This document shows positions 49,850-59,751 of a DNA stretch of 64,000 bases, piece by piece (position 1 is the first letter of the stretch; each line of letters begins with the position of its first letter). The notes under the pieces were generated by a model. It was not told the DNA's origin and ran no database searches. It worked only from the letters and a program-made list of their open reading frames with translations. The DNA is from Agroathelia rolfsii (taxonomy: Eukaryota > Basidiomycota > Agaricomycetes > Amylocorticiales > Amylocorticiaceae): positions 1,178,001 through 1,242,000 of the forward strand of contig JABRWF010000002.1 of NCBI GenBank assembly GCA_018343915.1, in the 5' to 3' direction. Position numbers and translations under genes: made by a program.

Positions 49850-51437
49850 ATGCACTTGCTAGATCCCACTACTACCAAGGCCTCTATTAGCACTGGACCC
49901 GAGAACATGTCAAACCCAGACCAAACCCAGGAAGAACACGAGCATATCTCGACCTCACTCGCTATTGAGCAGATCGATACCAATCTATTTCGGTCCACAT
50001 CGCTCTGGCGGCCTGTCCGAGCGCGGAGTGCATTTGGCGGCCAGGTTATTTCCCAGGCCGTCGTCTCTGCTACCAACTGCACCGACCCTGCGTTTGCCCT
50101 TCATGTGTGTGATAATTCTAACACTAAACCTTGCATTTGAATGTTTCTAACGGACAACATAAACAAATGTTGCATGTCTGCTGCCTGATACTGTTCTAGT
50201 CATTGCATTGCTACTTTCTCCTAGGTGCTAACCCATCCATTCCAACGATCTACTATGTCGACCGCCTACGTACCGGACGCTCATACTCAACCCGTTCCGT
50301 GCGCGCCGTGCAGCAGGGCAAAGTCATCTTCATTATGATGTGCTCGTTCCATAAGCCTGAACTACGCCAACCGACTCACTCGTGGCCGATGCCACGCGGT
50401 GCACCCCCTCCGGAGCAATGCGAGCTCGAGGAGGCCCGATGGACACGGGAGGCTCAGACGCTGACAGACGAACGGCTGAAGAAGGCTTATCTTGCTTTTG
50501 CAGCGGAGAGGACGGCCAGTCCAATTGCCGTTAGTAAAGCCAAGGAGGGCTGGGTGATGAAGGACGGGACAAAGTGCTACATGTATTGGATGCAGGCGAG
50601 GGACGTAAGTGTACAGAAATACGGGGCGCCCTTCCAAAAGGTTTTTATCATTTTGGTATTGTATATCCATATGAACCTTTTGACTCACAACTTTACTTGT
50701 CCCATCGTCCTTCAAGTGCATACTGGCATATTTGTCAGACCTTTACTTGTATGTTCAAGCCCCTAAATCCATGGATTGTATTCCTAAATGGAGCCTTTTG
50801 TTTAGCATACCCACCGCAGGCCTGGAGCTTGGTCTTCAGCGTTGGGGTCAGGGGCCTGATGCTCTTGGAATGTCTGTAAGTTGAATTCTAGAGAGAACAG
50901 CCTCCTACCCTCGAAAAATGCTAATGTAATTCTATTCACAGTCTACCCTAGATCATACAATCTATTTCTATGAGTGCGTCCCTGATTGTCAAGGTCTTTC
51001 CAGTAATAACTGACCTCTAAATATCCGAACGGTCTTCAGCGACAAATTCGATTGCGGCGATGCTCTCCTTTATTATGTCAGTATATGTGCCCTCTATGAT
51101 GGTCTGATCCACAAATTGATCCCAACTGCCTCTCTCTCCCCCACTCGCCTTAATTAGATGATCTGTCCCTGCGCTGGAGATGGCCGTGCCGTCGTCCACG
51201 GACGAGTATGTCATCACCATTACTCCTCTCTCTCTCTCTCTCTCTCAATGCTAGGGATAATTTGATAGACTCATGATTGTTTCTCAGCTCTATTCTCGTG
51301 ATGGGACCCTCGTAGCTGTCACGTCGCAAGAGGGCGTTGTTAGAAGGAAGCATCTGCTTGATTCACCACCCTCCGAGCCGTCAACATCAACGACGACATC
51401 ACCGCCGTCGGCCGCCGGGGTCACACCCAAACTTTAA
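49850..51437 (+). CDS. Acyl-CoA thioesterase II, TesB type, probably peroxisomal
   Basis: A double-hotdog thioesterase that hydrolyses acyl-CoA to the fatty acid and CoA. Exon 1 reads ISTSLAIEQIDTNLFRSTSL, then FGGQVISQAVVSAT. Splicing at CAT joins LH to SLHCYFLLGANPSIPTIYYV. SYSTRSVRAVQQGKVIFIMM and CSFHKPE follow. The C-terminal hotdog has CILAYLSDLYLYVQ, STLDHTIYFYDDKFDCGDAL (active-site Asp), MICPCAGDGRAVVHGRLYS and RDGTLVAVTSQEGVVRRKH (catalytic Thr/Ser and Gln). The protein ends in PKL, a weak variant of the C-terminal peroxisomal signal. Start choices are 49850 or the in-frame ATG at 49907 (MSNPDQTQEEHEH). One intron contains a (CT)n tract at about 51221-51246. Eight or so introns are present. 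Confidence 0.9.
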
Positions 51438-51608
51438 TAGATAACAAATAGACTGATTCTGCGCTAATTAGCTCGTGGAGTTCACTGCTGGCTAGATACT
51501 GCACTATAATACATATTAACTATAACGAATACTATGCTAAAATATTACTGATTCGTTGCATATGTCTGAAAAGGAAATGAACATACATCGACAACATGAA
51601 AATTATTC

Positions 51609-52862
51609 CTAAAACTCCTCGACTTCGACTGTAAATCCACACCCTTTACAGACCTGCTTGCCACCGCTAAGCTGCCCGAAATCATGCTGGTGCTGTTCAT
51701 CCATACGGCGCTGCCATACGCCCTCCTTGGTACGCTTTCTCAACTCGCGTAAGCCTTCTTCAAACTTTTTGTTCTTCTTCTTGCGCTTCTCTGCTGTGCG
51801 ACGTTCCCATTCAGCATCGAGTGCCTCTGGGGAACCCCATTTTTTCCATGCAAAGGTCTCAATCTGGTAACGTAGGAAGAGCATCATGTTGGCGAATGTG
51901 GATTTATGTGGGTTAGCCTTTAGCAGATGGGGTAATTCTTCTTCGTCACGTAATTCAGCTGATTGTTCTGTGTTAGCATCTATCATAATGTAATATTAAA
52001 AATAGGAGTTTACCATCAGTTAACAAATAGTCCTCTTTACACTCCGTCTTTGTGAGCAAACTGTACAGCTCTGGCTTTTCGTTTTCGCATCGCTTGCAGA
52101 TGAGACAGCGAAAAACACGCATCATCTGGACATCGATTTCCATTGAGCCACACTCGCGACACTTGGGATTCTTGTCCTTGTCGAGGAACACAGCTGTAAG
52201 CACATATCAGCGAGGCACAAAATAAAAATATCTATCAGAAAGGCGGCAATGAAGTGCGGAGTGAGAGAAAATACGCACGAATATCCGTATTCTTCTCTGT
52301 CCTCTGCCTTTCCCTTTCCCTTTCCTTCCTCCTCATACGTTCAATATCCTCATCGGCACCCTCTTCGACGAGGAAACCACCCTTGGAGTTGACCATCTTG
52401 GATAGATCATACTCAAAGTACGTCCCAAGTCGTTTATCCCGCGCAAGCTTGCCCTTTTTATTTTTGTCTGCACCATTGTCATTGGTGCCATCGCCTTTGG
52501 CTATCCGGGATGTTGTAGGCGATGTCGAGGTGGCTGGGACAACTACAAGCGGACGCTTGTTGTTTGCGTTGGATGCAGAAGAGGATGCTGCTGCCTCTTG
52601 TTCACGCTGCCGTTGTCGAGCCTTGGCTATATCACATCGAAATATATTTCACATGCAATTATTTAGTACAATTGACAATGATATGGTACGAGCATGTAAA
52701 AGAAGAAGAAAAAAACGCGAGGGCACATTGGCCACACATACCTCGTAAACGGTTTATTTCAATCCTTTTGATTTGCTCAGGTGTTAATTGCAACTGCTGT
52801 GCTGATGATGACGAAGATGCCTGGGGCGGTGGTGTCTTTGGACGTTCTTGAATGTCACTCAT
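51609..52862 (-). CDS. RAD14: DNA repair protein RAD14/XPA
   Basis: The damage-verification and scaffold protein of nucleotide excision repair. It starts [20 protein letters not shown], then [16 protein letters not shown] basic linker follows with [19 protein letters not shown] residues, then [20 protein letters not shown]. The zinc finger reads [17 protein letters not shown], then CLICKRC (Cx2C ... Cx2C). It continues [16 protein letters not shown], the block shared with human XPA (LITKTEAK.EYLL), then [20 protein letters not shown] and [17 protein letters not shown]. The end is [20 protein letters not shown], with a second Cys pair, then FTVEVEEF. At least four introns are present. It converges on the thioesterase gene with 171 bp between stops. 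Confidence 0.95.
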
Positions 52863-53737
52863 GATAGTTTTTATTGTATGTAATGAGTTTTGAGCGATTC
52901 AAAGATCCAGAAAACTTGAAGCGCGACAGGTGATGTGATTTAATAGACCCGAGTTAAGTCTTATTGCACGGGAGAAGCCACAGCTACCGACCAAGTCAGT
53001 GAGTCAATGGCGTCACGGTACTAGTAGAATGGTGAGCGGCCACTTAGTAAGTCACATACCGGAAGTAAACCGCTCTTTCTTGTAGTGCCCGACTCGGACG
53101 AGAGAAATGAGAAAAATTATATCATTATTATTAACATTATGGTTGCTATTTTTGTTGGGCAGTTCCCCCAGGGCAGGACGAATTTTCGCATCAATCTCAG
53201 TCAGCCACAATCGCAATGCAAGAATGATCACGACAAATGGCCCTTAATCAAGTCTAGATGGGTCGGCACGCTAAGCGGAACTAAAAGGCAGTGAGGGAAA
53301 CTAATCACACATGGTTTCGTCTGTGTATAGGTAAGGCGCAAGGGAGGGATAACAGTATGAACATATCGACCACAGGTATGGGGAAACACGGCGAAAGTAA
53401 GGGGAAGGGGGGTAAGAGGCCAAAAAAGATTGCACATGGAACCCGTGATGGATGCTAAATTGTTTGAAAGCGATGGTATCATGTAAAAAAAGAAAGAAAG
53501 AAAGAAAGCAGGTAAATGACACAAAAAAGTGGTGCAAGTGAAAACGGCTTTAGTAAGAAAAAGAAGTGCGTGTGTCTAACAAACCAATGACCGAGACTGT
53601 GGCAGCCAGAAGTATGGGGAAAAAGAACATGATATATAGAAGGTGAAATGAAGAATGGGAGGGAAGCAATAAAATCGGCGTTGCCTGCGTAACCCATTCT
53701 AGAAAAGGGACATCCCATAGATATATATAACGTTTTC
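52863..53737. other. Intergenic region with AAAG microsatellite
   Basis: This holds the RAD14 promoter side and the 3' flank of the Ras gene. An (AAAG)n/poly-A tract lies at about 53486-53510. Hydrophobic minus-strand frames here look like translated T-rich 3' sequence, not genes. Confidence 0.45.
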
Positions 53738-54786
53738 CTACATGACCACGCACTTGAGCTTCGTCTTCCCCGTCTTCTCCCCTGGTTTCTCTCCTGGCGG
53801 CCGTGGGTTTGTTATTGGGCCGGGAGTAGGGTTTCCCGGCTCTGGCTTTGTGGCCCGCAATGATCGTACGAGTGTGTGGAACAGCCGCTCCACATTCTGT
53901 GATGTTTTGGCGGATGTTTCCAGGAATTCACAGCCAAATGTACGAGCAAGTTGTGCACCCTCGTCCCGAGATACCTCTCGCTCGTGGACCTTATCGCATT
54001 TGTTTCCAACTAGCATAAAGATCGGTTTTTGTCGTTTCACCCTCATCATCGACTGACGGAAATTTTCGAGACGTTCAAATGTCATTCGGGAGGCAATCGA
54101 ATAGACAAGAATGAAACCTTGGCCCTCACTAGATAGATAGATAGTATAAAATCAGAACAATAAGATTGTTTGATAATAGCCTGATCGGCCGTGCAGATAT
54201 GATAAACTGATCACGTACCGGACCCATTGATCACGCAGAGTGGCATACTCCTCTATAATACGGTAAAGCAGTGGTTAATATAGTCCGATGAGAGGGCCAA
54301 GATCAAAGATACTGCACCTTGGCCAGCGGTATCGATGACTTCGACAAAGCACAGCCTGTTGTCTACAACAAGCTGTTTGCGGTAAGCATCCTCTATTGTC
54401 GGATCATAAGTCTATATAATGCAAGAGATGCGGGCTTAACGCGTCGCAAGATAAGTCGTCCAGTGGCTACTGAAACACGCACCTCTGTTCATTCCAAAAA
54501 CATTTATTATAGAGATTGGAGTGATAAAGCAAATTAATAAGATCAGCTCCCCCGGAATCATTTGTTTCAGCCAAGAAACTGGCCGGATATGCTACGTACC
54601 GACGAAGCAACCAAGTGTGAACTGTTGGTTTAAATCAATGTGAGCCAAAAGTCTCTTCTAGTATGGGAGTGACCCGAGAGGGCAGTAGGAGAAAATTGTG
54701 GCAAAAGCGAGAGTACTGACCTGTACAGCAAGTGCAGTCTTTCCAACACCACCATCGCCCAGAACGGCTATTCTCCAGTTGTCCAT
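53738..54786 (-). CDS. Ras-family small GTPase
   Basis: A membrane-anchored signalling switch. The start at 54786 gives [20 protein letters not shown], with the GDGGVGKT P-loop. A short exon holds FTLGCFV-like residues, then [20 protein letters not shown] and DTAGQ (switch II) joined to [11 protein letters not shown]. Then [20 protein letters not shown], the NKCD motif in [20 protein letters not shown], and ETSAKT (guanine-binding). The tail is Pro/Gly/Lys-rich ([19 protein letters not shown]) and ends KLKCVVM. This is a CaaX box for prenylation next to lysines. No neighbouring palmitoylation Cys is seen. It resembles fungal Ras/Ras2-type proteins more than Rap/Rsr1. Five or so introns are present. 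The nearest supported upstream gene is about 3 kb away. Confidence 0.93.
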
Positions 54787-57773
54787 GCTACTGTAAGCAG
54801 AAAAAGTGGTTTAATGCGTAAGCCGGTCACGAGAACGTGGTATGAGTGGTATTAAAGACGGACTGGAGATGTTATTCAGAGTTGAAGATGTACTATTATG
54901 ACAGAGACCGCAAATGGTCAGACACGAGAGCACCAGAGAAGGGGAGGGGAGGGAGGCCAAGGCCGAGACATGACGCACATAGACGACAGATACCTTGAAT
55001 CAAAAGGCGAGATAGGAGAGGTCCGGACAGGCTAGTTGGACTAACAGAGAGAGTGGACGGAGAAAGATGCAGAGATGACTGAAAACGGGCGCAATTCGAG
55101 AAACTGGTCGTCCAAAGGTCGTGCAAGGGTCGTAACAGAGGCGCAGAGAAACCTGAGCAGTCAAGGATATGGGTGAAGATGCGAGAGGGGGGACAGAGGT
55201 CTGTGATCCCAAACTCGGGCCATCGCCAATTTCTAGAGAGGTCCACAAACGGCCATGCCCCGCCCGGGACTTCCACATCTGGGAATCGCATCGCCGGTGG
55301 ACAGTCCAGCTCGGCCGACCCTGGCTCATCCAATTGCGTCCTGGACCAGGAGGACGCAGCCAGCAGTGTGGAACCGTGCCAGGTATAGCCCATTGGGTCC
55401 CATCCATCCATACCTACCGCTGCGATGCATGTCATCCCAGCTCGTCATATCTTACACCACTCCATCTATCTTTCTTCCCGGTCTAGCGTCAGTGCTAATA
55501 GTGCTCACCAGCTTGCCTGCCCAGCCCAACCCTCTGATGCGGAACTTGAACTCAGCTCAGAGGCGGAGAGCCCGGGCCAGGACGGCAGTCTAGGCAAGGC
55601 AGAGTCCCCCTCCTCCGTCCGATCATCATAGATCTATATCTCTTTGGGGGACTTGTAACTCATGACGCTGTCTACCATATACATACAAGAACAACAATGG
55701 GCCCGTTACACATGTACAACCACCTTTGTGTGTCCCCTCCCCCCTTCCTTCCCGCGGCTCCGTATCTCCCTCTCTCCTGTCGAGTTGATTGTTCCGAGGC
55801 AAAAAGTCCATCTGCGATCGGTATCCCCTCTCCCAATGGCGGATGCTCGGGAGATGGCCAGAGGGACAAAAATACACATGTGCATATCAGATATATACAT
55901 AATGGGGGATTGGCATGGACAGGAACACAGATGGAGATGAGAATTCACACACCAGCGCTTACTTATCCACCACATAAAAACTCTAATCGGTCGCCTGCCC
56001 AGCTATAATAAAAAGGGGATCAAGGAAAAAGAGTACGCTTCCGGCTACATTGCGGCTCGTGGCTCTCTCGATTTGGATGAAGCGGAAAGGGGGACGCATA
56101 TAAATGCCGCAGGGGTAGTTTCGGCAGCAGCAATAACCATGCCGCTGAGAAATTCCTAAAGATGAGATGATGTATGGGTATGGCCATAGCCACCGCACTA
56201 TTATGCCTTGTGCTAGAGGCCAAGATGCGAGGCAAAACGGCGTTTATTGCAATGCATCCCAATATGTCATGATCCGGCAGGCGGGTCAGCGGACAATAGT
56301 GCGCGTGGTTAATCCAGGCTCAACAAGCTTGAAAGAGAAAGAAAGAGGGGTGAAAAGAACTGTATGTGTGACTTGAACTTGGAAACCAAAACTCAAAGCA
56401 CTCAGCAGTCTAAATAGTATAGCAGTATAAGGAAGTTGTGCTAAGTATTCGCACAGAAAAACTCATAAAAGTCAAGTAGGTCTATGCGCATTTACCTTTA
56501 CACCGGCGTTCCGTTGTCCCCATCCCTGAGTAGCTACAATATAGTTTCGAGACGCAATTGGAGCCTTCCATCCATCGGCGTCCATACGTACATCCGGCAC
56601 AAAGTGGAGTAACGGGTCATTAGGCCCACGACGCCACCCGCTGTTAATTTACAAGTTCCAGTCGACGGGACGGCCATGCAGCCCAATATGCCCTTGTATA
56701 CATAACGTTACGCCATCGACGGGCCGCCGTCGGTGGGACCTTTTGATCGGATAACGTGTACGACCTTTACCAACTTTTTTTTTTTCGATTGTACAGACAA
56801 GCGCGTGAGCATCGCAATGTATCTCATTTTAAACATGCCGATATCCTACCATGGCTGTGACCCGCACGTACGCGATGGAGCCCTGCCGCCGCATCGTGGC
56901 GCATGAGGGGATGCGCCAGAAGGTGCGGTGCGCCGCATGCGCATGATTTACAACCGTGTTTGGCATGCCTAAATGCTATTCCCATTCCGCCGAAAAGCCC
57001 CCCTCATTTTGCCTTTTTTTGATTTACCTTGCTAGGCCAATCTTTTACTTTTGTTATGAGCAAAAATGGGAATGTTCTGGTATCGAAGCACCACTATGAT
57101 GACAATGATCGAATAGTATAATGAAAAAAGGGAAAAATCTTGTGAGGTAAATACTAATACAGCAATAGTATTAAGTAGACAATAACAAGAATACAGTTTC
57201 AAGTATGAATAGAGATTTGTTGTCCTTGTTTTATATTTGACATCAGTTAATGGATCGATCGTATAAGGGAAGAAGGGGAGGAGCAATGCTTATCGCCGCT
57301 AATGGCATTCCAGTGCACAATTGAACACATGTTTCCATAGGAGAAAAGAAGATGTATAGAAAGGAGGGACGTTGGGGAGGGGGGAGGTATGAAAAAAAAA
57401 GCCAATGACGAGAGAAAAAACGTAAGAGAGACGACGATAGCCGTGCACATGACGCCGCCAATACATGTGTACGCGCCTGATAAACGCGCACACACGGACA
57501 GAGAAAGAAACTGCCCTTTCTATCTGGGCAACGGGCAACAAACCAAGAGAAATCGTAAACCTTGGAGATATCGCGGATACTCCGCGTAAGTTTACGAACA
57601 AACAGCATTCCAGTTAAACAAGGCATTACGCATGTAGGAAGTAATAGTGATGGTTAGTATCACTGGTGATGGATGGATGCTTCCTTGCTCTTGTTCTTGT
57701 TTTCCAATTGGACACGCACCATTGTCCGGGCGTATGTATGTGCGTGTGCGTGGAGCGATCCATAGCTCACCGG
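54787..57773. other. Long non-coding region upstream of the Ras gene
   Basis: About 3 kb without a supported gene. Overlapping open frames on both strands occur at 54896-55640; the minus frame includes FPDVEVPGGAWPFVDL, and a plus frame includes SDAELELSSEAESPGQDG. None has a domain or splice evidence. A GC-rich stretch at about 56850-56950 contains several GCGCATGCGC-like palindromic words and a 31-codon frame. The region may hold a long leader, uORFs or a small unrecognised gene. Confidence 0.35.
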
Positions 57774-58353
57774 TTAAGAGAACACGAATTGGAAGCGTGT
57801 ACTCGAGAGCAAGATGGTGATAAACTGCCATGCAGTTGAATCATGAATATTTTTCCCCGAGGTCCTCTTCCGTAAAGCGTTGTAAAAATTGAAGAAGCGA
57901 GAGGCCCAACCGGGTACCTCGCCACGGAGCCTAGGGGCCTCAAGAATCACAGAGAGATCATTATTAGATGAAAGGTGACAAGCGCTCATTAGAAGACCTG
58001 ATGATCCAAGAGTAGCAAGCAAGCCATCTATGGGTTGCTTCCATAGTCGTCTTGCTTCGAGGAAGAAAAACACGAGTCTCTTCCTCTTCCTCTTGGGTCC
58101 ATGCGTCAGGGTTCATATGCCATGAGACATGGTAGGATATAGATGAGTAGTCAGCTCGTGAACTGAGATGCACCTGCACTTGTACATCATCCGGGTCATT
58201 CGTGCCGGGGTTTGGATCAAAGCAAAGAGCAGCCTGGGATGGGAACAAAAGATGACAAAGACTAGCCAATAAGTTGTCGAAGAACACGAGGACACGTCGC
58301 TGCTCGTCATTGCTGCTTAGTTCATATTGGGGAAGAAACCGGAAGGGTCCCAT
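57774..58353 (-). CDS. Hypothetical protein, about 170 residues if spliced
   Basis: I do not recognise this protein. The first part starts MGPFRFLPQYELSSNDEQRR, then VLVFFDNLLASLCHLLFPSQ, and has PDAWTQEEEEETRV. Unspliced, it ends at a stop near 57964 (SSNERLSPFI). The downstream frame APRLRGEVPGWASRFFNFYN also has coding-like composition. A candidate intron with a weak GTCTTC donor and a CCCTAG acceptor would join CYSWIIR to LRGEVPGW and extend the protein to RFQFVFS. Either version is possible, as is no gene at all. No membrane or signal segment is seen. Confidence 0.35.
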
Positions 58354-59196
58354 TTAAATTTCGAGTATAAAAAGGTCGATTTTCTCCTTGTGACATTTGT
58401 GCACGTGAAAGTGACATAAGCATCGAATTACACGTGACAGAAGCTCAAAGCCGTCATCATGCTTATATGAGTAGCTACAGCCGACTTCCGAGTCTGCGGC
58501 TGAGAGGATGTTGAAAAACGCTCATGGATACCGGTGTGATGAAGACAAGAACGAGGCCCATCAAGGAACTCCTCTCGCCTAAAAGTTGAAAATATAAACT
58601 GGCGAACAAGATTGAAGTGAGCGATACGTCGGTTGAAAATCTGTAAAAGGCGAACAGAACAGTGGATAACGTAAAATTTGAAATGTCAGAGGAGGTCTTA
58701 GACTCATCCCGAGGAATAATACCCAGTCCATTACTGCGCATACACCAAGTAGAAACGCGGCGAATGCATGCACTTCATATTACAGAAAACGGTTTGCATT
58801 GAGCCTTCGTCATCTCTAATAAAGTTATAATGGTACAGCAGAAATGACGCGCAACGGACACTTGTTGTAACGAGGTAGCAACAGCAAGAAAAGAAACGCA
58901 AGGCTGATGATCGTATGGTAAAAGAGTTCTATTCTACAAACAACTTCGAGACGCAACCAGACTGAGAGAATGGGAAGATAAATTACTACATATGTGCAAA
59001 AAATGAACGAAAGTATGGCCCAAGTATGGTGATGCTATAGTCGTTGGGGTTTTTTGAGGGTAAGATGTAAGAGGGTAGAGGACGTATGGAGAGAGGCGCT
59101 AGCAGCAAATACGCGAGGCCGAACAGGTGTATGGAGAGGTAGTATGTTGCAAGGGGGTTGCTGAGGCGTCATGAAAACCGCGAGGTATGACGCAAC
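58354..59196. other. Intergenic region, possible short membrane-type frames
   Basis: Minus-strand frames at 58475-58773 contain a hydrophobic start (MHAFAAFLLGVCAVMDWVLF), but they overlap in two frames and have no clear splice. TATAAAAAGG lies on the plus strand at about 58367, without a following gene. The rest looks like the 3' flank of the small gene at 59197. Confidence 0.35.
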
Positions 59197-59566
59197 TCAG
59201 TCCTGGCGACTGAACTCTGCTTGCGACAAGTTCAGCACAAAGGTGCACTTGTGGTTCTTTGGTGGCTCAATGAGCTTGATGGGCTTGCCAGTGCCCTTTA
59301 CTGGGGCGTTGAGTGTGTTGTGGATTGATGCGAAGGGCCTTAGTGGCTTTGAGGTAGGGAAGGATCCTTGCCGCTTGGGCATAGGACGAGATGCGAACGG
59401 AGATGTGCCATTCGAACGAGGTGGGCGTACTGAAGATGCGAGAGGAGAAGAAACAGCGGGGGCACCAGCCATGGTCATGGTCATAGTGGCTGTGGATAAT
59501 AATAAGAATAGTCAGCCTCCACAATCCAAAGAAGAAAAAATGGGATGGAGACGGGTACTAACACAT
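59197..59566 (-). CDS. Small basic protein, about 98 residues
   Basis: I do not recognise this protein. The ATG at 59566 is followed by one base and then a GTTAGT donor. Splicing to the acceptor ATCCACAG gives MSTMTMTMAGAPAVSSPLAS. It continues RPPRSNGTSPFASRPMPKRQ, GSFPTSKPLRPFASIHNTLN and PVKGTGKPIKLIEPPKNHKC, and ends FVLNLSQAEFSRQD. The protein is rich in Pro, Ser, Lys and Arg, with no signal peptide. A TATAAAG box lies about 180 bp upstream and a pyrimidine-rich leader follows it, so the gene looks strongly transcribed. A start at an internal Met (TMTMAGAP) would avoid the need for the split codon. Confidence 0.6.
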
Positions 59567-59744
59567 GATGCAATGAAAAATTGAAGATGCAAGAAAGCAG
59601 GAAGAAAAATAGGGTACTCTTGAAGCCGAGTAGAACAAGTGTTCAGAGGAAGAGTGTAGTAGAGTAGCAACTAGACGAGAGAGACGATTGTCGTGGGCTG
59701 CGTCAAAGCTAGGAACTGGAACACCGGAGGCACTAGTGGTTGGG

Positions 59745-59751
59745 CTTTATA
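59745..59751 (-). promoter_or_regulatory. TATA box of the 98-residue gene
   Basis: Read on the minus strand the sequence is TATAAAG, preceded by CAATTGGCC. It lies about 180 bp before the ATG at 59566, with a CT-rich leader in between. Confidence 0.5.

Noticed and set aside
54896..55640. Overlapping frames on both strands upstream of Ras
   Set aside because: Both strands remain open at once, so composition cannot decide. There is no domain or intron continuity; kept only as part of the intergenic description.
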